A stretch of 55,539 nucleotides of DNA from Clostridiaceae bacterium (GCA_020832135.1 JAFIFG010000116.1:1-55539); one strand, 5' to 3'; positions 1 to 8,138 are shown, numbered from the stretch's first letter. The notes: generated by a model from the sequence alone, not told the origin. Numbers and translations: made by a program.

Positions 1-153
1 AAAATAAAGGGCATGACCAAAATTAGGGTCACCACAATGAATAACCTTTTCAACATTTTTAGGGATAGCTGGACGCAAATCATAACCAAGAGAAAGAAAA
101 CTATCCCAATGATCAGATAAAATTTGTTTGATAGTAAAGGAGTTAGTACTCAT
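1..153 (-). CDS. IS91-like transposase, N-terminal part (cut by window edge)
   Basis: An open minus-strand frame starts at ATG 153 and runs off the window after 51 codons. The visible N-terminus contains IKQILSDHWDSF and later VIHCGDPNFGHALY. These resemble the opening of IS91/IS801-type transposases, where a Cys-rich zinc-binding domain follows. Only the first Cys of that domain is inside the window. A ribosome site is not obvious (GGTGATG lies a few bases upstream). The IS1182 element begins about 90 bp upstream of this start, so two unrelated insertion elements lie side by side. Whether the gene is complete cannot be judged. Confidence 0.55.
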   Translation of the reverse strand, partial: MSTNSFTIKQILSDHWDSFLSLGYDLRPAIPKNVEKVIHCGDPNFGHALYF

Positions 154-243
154 AAAATCATCACCAATATATTTATATCAAACAGAAGAAAAGGACTCAA
201 GAAAAAAAGTGCAACCCAAAGAAAAAAAGTCAGCCATTAGAGC

Positions 244-259
244 GAGGCCACTGAAAAAG
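244..259 (+). repeat. Left terminal inverted repeat of the IS1182 element
   Basis: GAGGCCACTGAAAAAG is perfectly complementary to 1924-1939 and sets the left end of the insertion sequence. Confidence 0.88.
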
Positions 260-278
260 TCTTAAAAATAGTTAAAAT

Positions 279-320
279 AAAAAGAGAAAGTTCTTAAAAC
301 AAAAAGGACTTTCTCTTTTT
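279..320 (+). terminator. Hairpin with T-run upstream of the transposase gene
   Basis: A 13-bp perfect stem (279-291 with 308-320) has a 16-nt loop and a run of five T within its 3' arm. It lies inside the element between the left repeat and the transposase start. It would stop transcription entering from outside, a known way for insertion sequences to limit readthrough into the transposase gene. The role is inferred. Confidence 0.6.
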
Positions 321-360
321 GTGTCGAAATATATAGCATAAAGATAAATGGGGTGAGAAA

Positions 361-1824
361 ATGCTTGATCAGCAGATAAAAATGACAACTAGTCCTTATA
401 TAGCTCTATATGACCTATTAGTAAAGAAAGATAATTTATTGTGTCAGATCAATGAGCAGATAGATTTTACTTTTATCTATGAGGAGCTAATAAAAAACTA
501 TAGTGAGGATCAAGGCAGGCCTGCACAAGATCCTGTTATGGTGTTTAAGTATCTCATGCTTAAGAGTATCTTTAAGCTGTCTGATGTAGATGTCGTTGCT
601 AGGAGCGAAGTTGATATGTCTTTTAAGTATTTTCTAGGAATTGCACCTGAGGACAGTGTAATAGACCCTAGCCTGCTTACAAAGTTTAGGAAATTGCGCC
701 TTAAGAATATAGAATTATTAGATCTCCTTCTAGGAACTACAGCAAAAATGGCCCTAGAGAAAGGTATCATCGATAGTGAGACAATTATTATAGATTCAAC
801 TCACACAAAAGCAAGATACAACCAAAAATCCAACAGAGAAGTGCTACTTGAGCATGCCAAGAAACTTAGAAAAGAAATCTATGCTGTAGATGAGGATCTC
901 AAGGAGACTATGCCTAAGAAGATTAACTCAGGTATACTAGAAGAGGTTATTGAATATTGCGATGAGCTAATATCCTTCACCACAGGAACACCTAAGCTTC
1001 AAATGTTTCCTAGAGTGACGGAAAAGAGCAACTATTTAAAAGAAATCGTTGAGGATAATCTTGAAGCATTGCAAGAATCATATGATGAAGATGCAAGGCT
1101 AGGCCACAAGTCTTATGATACCTCTTTCTTTGGATATAAAACTCATCTAGCAGTTACACCAGAGAGAATCATTGTAGCTGCAACAGTAACATCAGGAGAA
1201 AAACACGATGGTAAGGAACTAAAGGAGCTAGTGAAGAAAACTAAGAATACCGGCATGAAACTTAAAACAGTTATTGGAGATGGTGCCTATGCAGAGAAAG
1301 AAAACCTAGAACTTGCTAAGGAAGAAGAGTTTGAACTAATTGCTAAATTGAGCAAAGCAGTCACCCATGGGAATAAGAGAAACAGTGGAAATTTTCTATT
1401 TAACAAGGATGCAGGAATGTATGTATGTCCTACTGGGCATATGAGCATCAAGAAAGTGAGCAAGCGTCCTAAAAAGAATGCTAAGGATGGAAAGGGTGAT
1501 GTCGAGACATATTTTTTTGATGTAGAGCGATGTAAAGTGTGTCCTTCTAAAGAAGGCTGTTACCGAGAAGGTAGTAAGACAAAATCATTCTCAGTCTCTA
1601 TCATGTCTAATACCCATGAGGAACATGCTGTCTTTCAAGAAACAGAATATTTTAAGGAAAAAGCAAAGAACCGATATATCGTGGAAGCTAAAAACAGTGA
1701 ACTAAAGCATAGGCATGGTTATGATGTAGCATCATCGTCAGGCCTTATTGGCATGAGGATGCAAGGAGCAGTTACAACATTTGTTGTTAACCTTAAAAGA
1801 ATTATGAAATTAATGGATGAGTAA
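361..1824 (+). CDS. IS1182-family transposase
   Basis: The 487-residue DDE-type transposase should cut and join the element ends. The N-terminal third carries the DUF772-like region (KYLMLKSIFKLSD near residues 63-75). Candidate acidic residues are D145 in IIIDSTHTKARY, D307 in VIGDGAYAEKEN and E442 in IVEAKNSELKHRHG. A Cys cluster (C391, C394, C400) precedes the last one, as is usual in IS1182 transposases. The start is ATG 361 after GGGGTGAGAAA. Length is normal for the family and no stop or frameshift interrupts it, so the enzyme is probably functional. Confidence 0.92.
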   Translation: MLDQQIKMTTSPYIALYDLLVKKDNLLCQINEQIDFTFIYEELIKNYSEDQGRPAQDPVMVFKYLMLKSIFKLSDVDVVARSEVDMSFKYFLGIAPEDSVIDPSLLTKFRKLRLKNIELLDLLLGTTAKMALEKGIIDSETIIIDSTHTKARYNQKSNREVLLEHAKKLRKEIYAVDEDLKETMPKKINSGILEEVIEYCDELISFTTGTPKLQMFPRVTEKSNYLKEIVEDNLEALQESYDEDARLGHKSYDTSFFGYKTHLAVTPERIIVAATVTSGEKHDGKELKELVKKTKNTGMKLKTVIGDGAYAEKENLELAKEEEFELIAKLSKAVTHGNKRNSGNFLFNKDAGMYVCPTGHMSIKKVSKRPKKNAKDGKGDVETYFFDVERCKVCPSKEGCYREGSKTKSFSVSIMSNTHEEHAVFQETEYFKEKAKNRYIVEAKNSELKHRHGYDVASSSGLIGMRMQGAVTTFVVNLKRIMKLMDE

Positions 1825-1851
1825 GAAGTAAGAAATATGTGAAAAAACGGA

Positions 1852-1898
1852 AAGAGTATGGAGGATTTTTCTAAAATCACACCATACTCTTATTTTTT
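1852..1898 (+). terminator. Rho-independent terminator of the transposase gene
   Basis: A 10-bp stem (1852-1861 with 1882-1891, AAGAGTATGG and its complement) is followed by ATTTTTTTA. It sits between the transposase stop codon and the right inverted repeat. Confidence 0.8.
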
Positions 1899-1923
1899 TA
1901 GATAATACCTCGGAAACAAGCCG

Positions 1924-1939
1924 CTTTTTCAGTGGCCTC
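1924..1939 (-). repeat. Right terminal inverted repeat of the IS1182 element
   Basis: This is the exact complement of 244-259 and marks the right end of the element. Confidence 0.88.
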
Positions 1940-2007
1940 TTTAAGTGGTACTATTTTTTAAAAGCATAGCAACTAAAAAAGCAACTAAGCAGAAAAGGAA
2001 GCTTAAA

Positions 2008-2235
2008 ATGTTAACCATAAAATGTTCAAAGTGCAAAACTAAACTTTTGAAATACCAAAAGCTTGGAAGTGGCAAAGTATTAAAATGCCATAAAAGTAGA
2101 ATAAAAAGAACCTATAAATTGGAGAAAGACTTGGAGGATTACCGATGTAAATGCGGTAATTTTATTGGAAGAGATGAAGGAAGTTTTATAAAAATGTATG
2201 AGCAAGGTTTTATCTATACTGGGACGAAGGAATAG
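2008..2235 (+). CDS. Small zinc-ribbon protein of unknown function
   Basis: This is a 75-residue protein starting at ATG 2008, chosen because AAAGGAAG lies just upstream; the same frame is open further upstream but without a ribosome site. A CxxC pair (IKCSKCKTK, residues 4-9) and a Cys further on (LKCHKS) are followed by CKCGNFIGRDEG, giving the pattern of a small zinc-binding ribbon. The C-terminus ends GFIYTGTKE. Similar short proteins occur in Clostridia as conserved hypotheticals. The gene lies immediately outside the right end of the IS1182 element. It may bind nucleic acid, but nothing in the sequence proves a role. Confidence 0.72.
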   Translation: MLTIKCSKCKTKLLKYQKLGSGKVLKCHKSRIKRTYKLEKDLEDYRCKCGNFIGRDEGSFIKMYEQGFIYTGTKE

Positions 2236-2967
2236 CTATATTTGATACATGGTAGGACGATAGAAAAACATCCCTAAAGCTAATCCTAGCGACTAGAATA
2301 GTTTGTAGCTCTTCTTAATAGTATATCTCTAGATGCTACAATCTATGGAAGGCGCGGCAGCAAGACCTCAGGGCTAGACTCTTGAGAGACCCCAAAGAAA
2401 ACAATCTTCCGTAGGAGTGGAAGGGAACAAACATCACCAAAACAAAAATCCGATAAGGTATTTTGTGAAGGTGATTTTTTTGTGGACTGAGGGAGGAAGG
2501 TTGTGGACTCTAGAGGTTTTGAGACCCTTGATACCTGCATTATCAAAGACTCTATAGGTAGCAACTTATGAAGGCATTGGAATAACGTTGCTGTGACATT
2601 AGAGGCAAAGATCTACGGAGAACAACTCAAATCCTTATAAGCCTCACTTTCTAAAAGACCCCAATAAAGGGCTTTTGATAGATAAATTCATTAGCAAAAT
2701 CTAATAAATCATCGATTGAAACGTTACTAGATAAATATTTTTCCAGAATAGGAGCTTCCACTTGATGAGGAACTAACTCGTATTTATCACTATAGTAGAG
2801 TGTATTAGATTTGCTAGCTTTAGATAAAAAGGGAAACTTAGTTGTAATTGAAAATAAAGATGATTAGAAGAAGCTTTTATCAAGTTAAAGTCAATCCTAG
2901 TATGCCATCTTAACACAATATTAACATCCATCAAGAAATATTAATACAAACTTTATAACTATAGCAG
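2236..2967. other. Long intergenic stretch with decayed sequence
   Basis: This 730-bp stretch has no convincing complete gene. It contains a degenerate hairpin element (about 2270-2370) and scraps of coding sequence. The plus strand around 2809-2865 reads DLLALDKKGNLVVIENKDD then stop, resembling the core of PD-(D/E)xK nucleases of the NucS/DUF91 type. The minus strand from about 2866 to 2651 is open for roughly 70 codons ending QKPFIGVF, without a start. Both may be relics, and they overlap, so at most one is real. The rest shows nothing recognisable. Confidence 0.45.
2270..2370. repeat. Imperfect palindromic element, copy 1
   Basis: The left arm (2289-2308, ending AGAATAGTTTGTAG) and right arm (2336-2355, CTACAATCTATGG...) are imperfectly complementary. 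Both arms resemble the arms of the larger palindrome at 9046-9226. Copy 1 is more degenerate. It could be a non-autonomous transposable element or a structured RNA relic. Confidence 0.5.
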
Positions 2968-2968
2968 T

Positions 2969-2997
2969 AAAATACTATCAAAAGGGGGTAGTATTTT
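2969..2997 (+). promoter_or_regulatory. Hairpin that loops out the ribosome site of the potassium operon
   Basis: The 9-bp stem AAAATACTA (2969-2977) with TAGTATTTT (2989-2997) encloses the loop TCAAAAGGGGG. The loop contains the ribosome site, and the 3' arm runs into the TTG start codon at 2996. The same inverted repeat could be a protein operator in DNA. The regulatory role is inferred. Confidence 0.45.
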
Positions 2998-3505
2998 GAC
3001 TATTATAGTAGCTTTAATTACTATAGTTTTTTTACTGTTTGGGTATTACTTGATGGATCGAGTTGATAGGTTTGTAGAAAAATATGAACAGTATGCAAAT
3101 GAGAATCTTTCTGATGAATATAATGATAGTGGTAAGATGGAGGAAAAAGTGATATTGATTTATGGGGACAGTGAGCTAACCAATCGAGTGAAAGCTTATT
3201 GTCGTTCTCAGAAGTATATATATGAGGATATCGCAGATATCAGCAATATAAATACCAAGCTAAATTATAAATGTTTGTTTGCGCTGTCCTACAATGATGT
3301 AGATAATTTAATGATTAGCTCTGTTGCATTTAAGATTTATTCTATTCCTAGCATAATTGCATTATGTAACAATCAGAGCCATTTAAAGATATATAATGAA
3401 TTTAACTTTGACGAGGTGCTACTCTATAACGATAAGATAGACAGACTTTTAAATTCATTAAAGGGGTGGGTAGAAGATGCAGTCAAAGATAAAGCCAAGA
3501 ATTGA
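2996..3505 (+). CDS. Membrane-anchored RCK/TrkA-N-like protein
   Basis: The 169-residue product starts at TTG 2996, with AAAGGGGG 7 bp upstream. Residues 1-20 form one hydrophobic anchor. A short acidic linker precedes a Rossmann-like region (KVILIYGDSELTNRVKAYC near residue 50) that resembles the TrkA-N fold but lacks a clean GxGxxG motif. Its end overlaps the start of the TrkH-type gene by 29 bp, suggesting translational coupling. Context makes it a likely regulatory or assembly partner of the potassium channel subunit. The exact role is not known, and the missing nucleotide-binding glycines suggest it may not bind NAD or ATP normally. Confidence 0.65.
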   Translation: MTIIVALITIVFLLFGYYLMDRVDRFVEKYEQYANENLSDEYNDSGKMEEKVILIYGDSELTNRVKAYCRSQKYIYEDIADISNINTKLNYKCLFALSYNDVDNLMISSVAFKIYSIPSIIALCNNQSHLKIYNEFNFDEVLLYNDKIDRLLNSLKGWVEDAVKDKAKN

Positions 3506-4829
3506 TTTAACCTATGCAAAACTAAGTGCCACAGGTTTCTTAATAATTATACTAGTAGGTGCGATTCTTTTGTCACTGCCGATAGCATCTAGGAGTGGGG
3601 AAGGTACACCATTTATGAATGCACTTTTTACAGCGACATCTGCCACCGGTGTTACTGGACTAGTTGTTTATGATACCTATAGCCACTTTTCTATATTCGG
3701 GCAGAGTGTTATATTAATACTTATTCAAATTGGTGGTTTAGGATTTATGATTATAGCAACGATGTTTTTACTGTTACTACGAAAGAAAATTGGAATTAGA
3801 GAGAGAAGCTTCCTACAAGAATCTGTCAATACCATTCATATAGGTGGGGTTGTACGTTTGGTAAAGCATATATTAGTTGGGACACTTGTTTTTGAAGCTA
3901 TTGGTGCCATCATACTTTCCATTAAGTTCAGCCGTGAAATGGGTATCAAGCCAGGAATATTTAACGGGGTCTTTCATTCGGTTTCTGCATTTAATAATGC
4001 AGGCTTTGACTTGATGGGAAGATATGAGGCTTATTCATCATTAACAAGGTACAGTAGTGATGCAGTAGTCAACATCACCATCATGGCTTTAATCATAGTT
4101 GGTGGAATCGGATTTATTGTATGGGAAGATATTTATACAAATAAGTATAAGTTCAAAAATTACCAACTACACTCTAAAATTGTATTATTCACAACAGTTT
4201 TACTAATATTTAGTTCTGCTATTGCATTTTACGTGTTTGAAAGGAACAACCTTTTAGCAGATGTAGGTGTAAAAGAAGGTATTTTATCATCATTATTTCA
4301 AGCCATTACTCCACGTACAGCTGGATTCAATACTATTGATACAGCTGCACTTTCAGAAGGTTCTAAACTGTTAACTATGATGCTGATGATTATTGGTGGT
4401 AGCTCAGGTTCAACGGCTGGAGGAATTAAAACCACAACTTTTATCATCACAATTCTTTCTGTAAGTTCTTTGGTTAGGCACTCAGAATACTTGAATATAT
4501 TTGGTCGCAGGTTAGAGGACAGCATACTAAAGCGAGCATACAGTATCATTACCATGTATCTAATAGGTGCCTGTGTAGGAATGCTACTCATCAGTCTGAT
4601 TCAACCTGAATTGGCAATGAGTGATATTGCATTTGAAGTTTTATCAGCAACAGGAACAGTTGGAATGTCTACGGGCATAACTAGAGATTTAAATGTATTT
4701 TCAAGATTGATCGTTACTGTACTGATGTTTTGCGGTAGAATTGGAAGTCTTGTAGTATTGATGGCAGTTGCTGAAAGTAAAAACAGTGTGCTTGTAAAAA
4801 ATCCTTTAGAGAAGATCGTTATTGGTTAA
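3477..4829 (+). CDS. ktrB: TrkH/KtrB-family potassium uptake channel subunit
   Basis: This 450-residue integral membrane protein carries K+ (possibly with Na+ or H+) across the cytoplasmic membrane. It has the four repeated M1-P-M2 units of the family. The selectivity-filter segments are visible in order: SATGVTGLVVYDTYSHFS, SAFNNAGFDLMGRYEAY, ITPRTAGFNTIDTAAL and SATGTVGMSTGITRDL. The start is ATG 3477 after GGGGTGGG. A KtrA/TrkA gene follows 25 bp downstream. Length and motif spacing fit KtrB or the shorter TrkG/TrkH type of Firmicutes; which of the two cannot be settled here. Confidence 0.93.
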   Translation: MQSKIKPRIDLTYAKLSATGFLIIILVGAILLSLPIASRSGEGTPFMNALFTATSATGVTGLVVYDTYSHFSIFGQSVILILIQIGGLGFMIIATMFLLLLRKKIGIRERSFLQESVNTIHIGGVVRLVKHILVGTLVFEAIGAIILSIKFSREMGIKPGIFNGVFHSVSAFNNAGFDLMGRYEAYSSLTRYSSDAVVNITIMALIIVGGIGFIVWEDIYTNKYKFKNYQLHSKIVLFTTVLLIFSSAIAFYVFERNNLLADVGVKEGILSSLFQAITPRTAGFNTIDTAALSEGSKLLTMMLMIIGGSSGSTAGGIKTTTFIITILSVSSLVRHSEYLNIFGRRLEDSILKRAYSIITMYLIGACVGMLLISLIQPELAMSDIAFEVLSATGTVGMSTGITRDLNVFSRLIVTVLMFCGRIGSLVVLMAVAESKNSVLVKNPLEKIVIG

Positions 4830-4854
4830 TTATATAGGGAAAGGAAAATTCAAT

Positions 4855-5517
4855 ATGATTATAAGAAAGAAATCTGTATTAATAATAGGAATGGGGAGAT
4901 TTGGGAGATATTTAGCCATTAAATTTGCAGAGCTAGGTAATGAAGTGATGATTGTAGATCAATTAGAAGAAAGAATAAGTGATTTATTACCCATCGTAAC
5001 AAGTGCTCAAATTGGTGATTGTACAAATATTGAAGTGCTACGTTCCTTTGGCGTGGGGAACTTCGATATTTGCTTTGTTTGTATGGGATCTAACTTTCAA
5101 TCTTCTATGGAAATAACTTATCAGTTAAAGGAGTTAGGTGCACCTTATGTAATTGCAAAGACCAATAGAGAGATGCATGAAAAATTTCTTTTGCGCAATG
5201 GAGCAGATGAAGTCGTCTATCCAGAAAAGGAAAGTGCAAACAAGGCAGCGGTGAGGCTGAGTGCTGACAATGTGTTTGATTATGTTGAATTAACACCTGA
5301 ATATTATATTTTTGAAATTCCTCCTTTAAATTCATGGATTGGTAAAACCATTGCCCAGGTAGCTGTTAGGGTCAAATATAAAATTAATATACTTGCCACC
5401 AAGAAGAATGATCAGGTATTTCCTTTGCCAGGTGCAGACCATGTATTTAAAAAAGAAGAACATTTAATTGTTGCAGGTAATAGAATAGACTTAATGAAGT
5501 TATTAAAGAAATTCTAG
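4855..5517 (+). CDS. ktrA: KtrA/TrkA-type RCK regulatory subunit (first copy)
   Basis: This cytoplasmic gating protein of the K+ channel has about 220 residues. The start is ATG 4855, which has AAAGGAAAA upstream; the frame opens earlier at a TTG that overlaps ktrB and lacks a ribosome site. An N-terminal RCK-N Rossmann domain shows the nucleotide motif IIGMGRFGRYLA and an acidic residue after strand 2 (MIVDQ). A C-terminal RCK-C domain follows (PLNSWIGKTIAQVAVR). It should bind NAD(H), ATP or ADP and set channel opening. It lies directly behind the channel gene. A second paralogue is at 8174. Confidence 0.9.
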   Translation: MIIRKKSVLIIGMGRFGRYLAIKFAELGNEVMIVDQLEERISDLLPIVTSAQIGDCTNIEVLRSFGVGNFDICFVCMGSNFQSSMEITYQLKELGAPYVIAKTNREMHEKFLLRNGADEVVYPEKESANKAAVRLSADNVFDYVELTPEYYIFEIPPLNSWIGKTIAQVAVRVKYKINILATKKNDQVFPLPGADHVFKKEEHLIVAGNRIDLMKLLKKF

Positions 5518-5545
5518 CCAAAAATTTGTGATACACTAGATTAGT

Positions 5546-5555
5546 GGAGGTGATC
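5546..5555 (+). promoter_or_regulatory. Perfect Shine-Dalgarno without a normal start codon at correct spacing
   Basis: GGAGGTGATC is fully complementary to the 16S rRNA 3' end. No ATG, GTG or TTG lies at the expected distance. The only plausible codon is ATT at 5558, in frame with the downstream kinase and 11 codons before its first ATG (5591), which has no ribosome site of its own. Use of AUU, as known for infC, is an inference. Confidence 0.5.
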
Positions 5556-5590
5556 TTATTAACGGGAAAAAACAAATTCACATAATCTAT

Positions 5591-6982
5591 ATGATAAAAC
5601 TTGTCTTAATTATAGCTATATCTACCATAATATCACTATCTTTAGGTAGCTTTGGCATCGGCAAAGAAAGCATTATTATGGTGTTTTTAGTTGGGGTATT
5701 GATTGTAACTGTTACCACAAAAGGTTATTTTTACGGCATATTTGCAGCTATTGGAAGTGTGCTGATATTCAACTACTACTTTACAGTACCAACCCATACC
5801 TTGATCACTTATGACAGTAACGATGTCATACTAATGGTATCATTTCTAGGGGTATCTTTGATAACAGGAACAATGACCAAAAGGTTCCAGACACAACTAC
5901 AAATTGCGCAACAAAATGAACATACTGCAAGGCTCCTATATCGAATTACAGAAAGCTTTTTAAATATTACTGGTCAAAAGAATATTATTATGAAGGGTAT
6001 CGATTATATTTATGAAAATACCGGCTACAACAGTAGGGTACTGCTATCAGAATCCGGTAAAACTTATGCTGATTGCAGCAGAGAATTCATATCTGATAAT
6101 GTGGAAATGATGAAAATTCCAATTAGAGGGCTAACGAAGCAGCTTGGTGTCATGCAGATCGCCTACTCGAAAGAAACATTTACCTTTGAGCATGAACTTC
6201 TTATTAAGACCGTTGTGACTCAAATGGGGTTAACACTTGATAGAGAGTTTATTTATAATGAGCGTGAAAATATTCGTATTGCCATGGAAAGAGAGAAGAT
6301 GCAAAGTAACTTACTTAGGGCTATATCCCATGACCTTAGAACACCATTAACAGGGATTGTTGGTGCTAGTGGTGTCATACTTGAAAACTTAAATCAGTTA
6401 GAGAAATCTAATATTGAAAATCTTGTCTCTGATATTAATGAGGAAGCCATTTGGTTAAATAGCCTTGTGGAAAATATTTTAAATATGACTCGTATTAATG
6501 AAGGAAAGCTGGTCATAGAAAAAAATTATGAGGTTGTTGATGACGTTGTTTCTGAGGCAATTAGTCATGCCAATAGCTTTGCGAAGACAAGAAGCATATT
6601 TGTATCCATGCTTGATGAAATTGTGACAATATTAATTGATGGTAAGCTAATCGTTCAAGTTTTGATCAATTTATTAGACAACGCCATTAAGCATACGGAA
6701 GATCATCGTAGTATATTTGTAAATGTGTATACAGAAGATAATATGGCAGTCTTTGAAGTGGCAGATAATGGAGAAGGGATTGATGAAAGCATTCAAAATT
6801 CATTGTTTGATAGCTTCGTCACGATTTCTAGTAAAATTATAGATAATAAAAGAGGAATGGGACTAGGGTTATCTATATGCAAGGCCATTGTAGAAGCCCA
6901 TGGAGGAACCATATCTGGGGGTAAATCCACTGAAGGGGGCGCATTATTTACCTTCAGACTACCATTAACAGGAGGAAAATAA
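5591..6982 (+). CDS. KdpD-like sensor histidine kinase lacking the N-terminal KdpD domain
   Basis: The coordinates use the first ATG, but translation more likely begins at ATT 5558 behind a perfect Shine-Dalgarno. Residues 1-95 form four hydrophobic helices of the DUF4118/KdpD membrane unit (KGYFYGIFAAIGSVLIFNYY). A GAF-like region follows (about 105-225), then HisKA with phospho-acceptor H247 in AISHDLRTPLTG. The ATPase domain shows NLLDNAIKH, DNGEGI and GMGLGLSI. The KdpD/UspA sensor present in E. coli KdpD is absent, as in many Firmicutes. It overlaps its response regulator by one base. It probably senses K+ or turgor and controls the adjacent uptake genes; no kdpFABC is in the window. Confidence 0.88.
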   Translation: MIKLVLIIAISTIISLSLGSFGIGKESIIMVFLVGVLIVTVTTKGYFYGIFAAIGSVLIFNYYFTVPTHTLITYDSNDVILMVSFLGVSLITGTMTKRFQTQLQIAQQNEHTARLLYRITESFLNITGQKNIIMKGIDYIYENTGYNSRVLLSESGKTYADCSREFISDNVEMMKIPIRGLTKQLGVMQIAYSKETFTFEHELLIKTVVTQMGLTLDREFIYNERENIRIAMEREKMQSNLLRAISHDLRTPLTGIVGASGVILENLNQLEKSNIENLVSDINEEAIWLNSLVENILNMTRINEGKLVIEKNYEVVDDVVSEAISHANSFAKTRSIFVSMLDEIVTILIDGKLIVQVLINLLDNAIKHTEDHRSIFVNVYTEDNMAVFEVADNGEGIDESIQNSLFDSFVTISSKIIDNKRGMGLGLSICKAIVEAHGGTISGGKSTEGGALFTFRLPLTGGK

Positions 6983-7677
6983 TGGAAGATAACTTAAAAA
7001 TATTAATTATTGAAGATGATAAGTATATATTAAACTTCATCTCTCTTTCTCTTAAAACAAGTGGTTATGCCTTCGAAACTGCCAGGACGGGTCTAGAAGG
7101 GATGTCTCTATTTTATAGTAATCGTCCAGATATCATTTTACTTGATTTAGGTTTGCCAGATATAGATGGCATTGATATTATCAAATCAATTCGTATGATT
7201 TCGGAGGTGCCAATCTTAGTCGTATCCGCAAGAGGTCAGGAAAATGAAAAAATTGCTGCCCTTGATGAAGGTGCAGATGATTATATTACAAAGCCATTTC
7301 ATATGGGAGAATTAATGGCACGTATTCGTGTTGTGCATCGAAAGCTAAAAAAGGCAATGCAGCCGGACAATGTTGAAATATTTCAAATGGACTACTTAAC
7401 CATTGATTATGAGAAGAGGATGGTTTTAGTAGATAACACAGAGGTGCACTTAACACCTATTGAATATAAGCTACTACTACTTTTGGTGGTCAATAAAGGG
7501 AAGGTCCTCACCCACAATTATATTTTAAAGGAAGTATGGGGATACGGTGAGACTGGTGATTCAAAGTCTATTCGTGTTTTTATGGCAAACCTTCGAAGAA
7601 AGATCGAAAAGGATAAAGCTTCCCCTCGTTTTATATTGACAGAGGTTGGAGTTGGTTACCGTTTTGCAAATGAATAG
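6982..7677 (+). CDS. KdpE-like OmpR-family response regulator
   Basis: The 231-residue regulator has a receiver domain (residues 4-118; acidic pair EDD at 11-13, phospho-acceptor D55 in ILLDLGLPDIDG, K in DYITKPF) and a C-terminal winged-helix Trans_reg_C domain (LTPIEYKLLLLLVVN, then SIRVFMANLRRKIE). Its ATG shares a base with the kinase stop codon and follows GGAGGAAAATA, so the two are translationally coupled. By family it should bind direct repeats near potassium-transport promoters, presumably including this locus. No target site could be assigned with confidence. Confidence 0.9.
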   Translation: MEDNLKILIIEDDKYILNFISLSLKTSGYAFETARTGLEGMSLFYSNRPDIILLDLGLPDIDGIDIIKSIRMISEVPILVVSARGQENEKIAALDEGADDYITKPFHMGELMARIRVVHRKLKKAMQPDNVEIFQMDYLTIDYEKRMVLVDNTEVHLTPIEYKLLLLLVVNKGKVLTHNYILKEVWGYGETGDSKSIRVFMANLRRKIEKDKASPRFILTEVGVGYRFANE

Positions 7678-7719
7678 ATGAAAATAGATAGAATGACTTT
7701 AATGAGGAGAAGAAAGTAT

Positions 7720-7740
7720 ATGGAAAAAAAGAGAATGTAA
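7720..7740 (+). other. In-phase A-AAA-AAG slippery sequence at the start of a membrane-protein gene
   Basis: ATG 7720 follows GAGGAG and is the only well-placed start before the membrane-protein frame. It opens a six-codon ORF ending at TAA 7738-7740. That ORF contains seven A then G (7724-7731), read as A-AAA-AAG, the classic -1 slip heptamer of dnaX. A -1 slip would enter the long frame that continues to 8138. A plain one-base indel is the other explanation. Confidence 0.5.
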
Positions 7741-7790
7741 AGAGAAATACTTCCATAAAAAAGATTAAAGAATTCGTATCAACTGGGATA

Positions 7791-8138
7791 ATGGCAGCTT
7801 TTCTAGGCTATCTATTTAATATTTTTGGAACATATATGGTTGATATAACTAAATCGATTGATAGTTTTCTTTTGAACATAGGAGTCGTATTGATTAGTTA
7901 TTATCTTTTTCTATCAGTATATTATAAAGTCATGCTAAGTTATAAAGTAAAATCATATGACAATATGAAGTTCACAGACCTATTGGATATGGTTGGTTAT
8001 GTGTGTTTTATTATTCCATTACTTATACATGCTTTTATATTTGGCGTTAAAGGATACCATGGTGGTGTAATCATCTTAATCATGTACCAGTTACTGTCAC
8101 TTGTTTATTCCAATTTACGAAAAAGTAGTGAAAAATGA
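7791..8138 (+). CDS. Small integral membrane protein in the potassium locus
   Basis: The 115-residue frame has three predicted hydrophobic helices (around residues 1-20, 27-45 and 62-85) and a short basic tail. Its first ATG (7791) has a poor ribosome site. The same frame is open upstream back to about 7692 with no ATG, GTG or TTG. A good ribosome site and ATG at 7720 sit in another frame joined by a run of seven A, so the true protein may begin MEKKENVKRN by a -1 shift. It lies between the response regulator and the second ktrA copy, overlapping the upstream ATG of the latter. No family is recognised; an accessory role in K+ transport is a guess from context. Confidence 0.6.
   Translation: MAAFLGYLFNIFGTYMVDITKSIDSFLLNIGVVLISYYLFLSVYYKVMLSYKVKSYDNMKFTDLLDMVGYVCFIIPLLIHAFIFGVKGYHGGVIILIMYQLLSLVYSNLRKSSEK

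Larger units (their letters stand above)
244..1939 (+). mobile_element. IS1182-family insertion sequence, complete
   Basis: A 1.7-kb element is bounded by perfect 16-bp inverted repeats (244-259 GAGGCCACTGAAAAAG and its complement at 1924-1939). It holds one intact transposase gene (361-1824), an internal hairpin ahead of the gene and a terminator behind it. Gene length, repeats and architecture fit the IS1182 family. No clear target-site duplication is visible: the left flank reads TTAGAGC and the right flank TTTAAGT. The element looks intact and possibly active. Confidence 0.88.

Noticed and set aside
6982-7677. Calling the KdpD/KdpE-like pair a true kdp operon regulator
   Set aside because: No kdpFABC genes are in the window and the kinase lacks the N-terminal KdpD domain, so the symbols were withheld.
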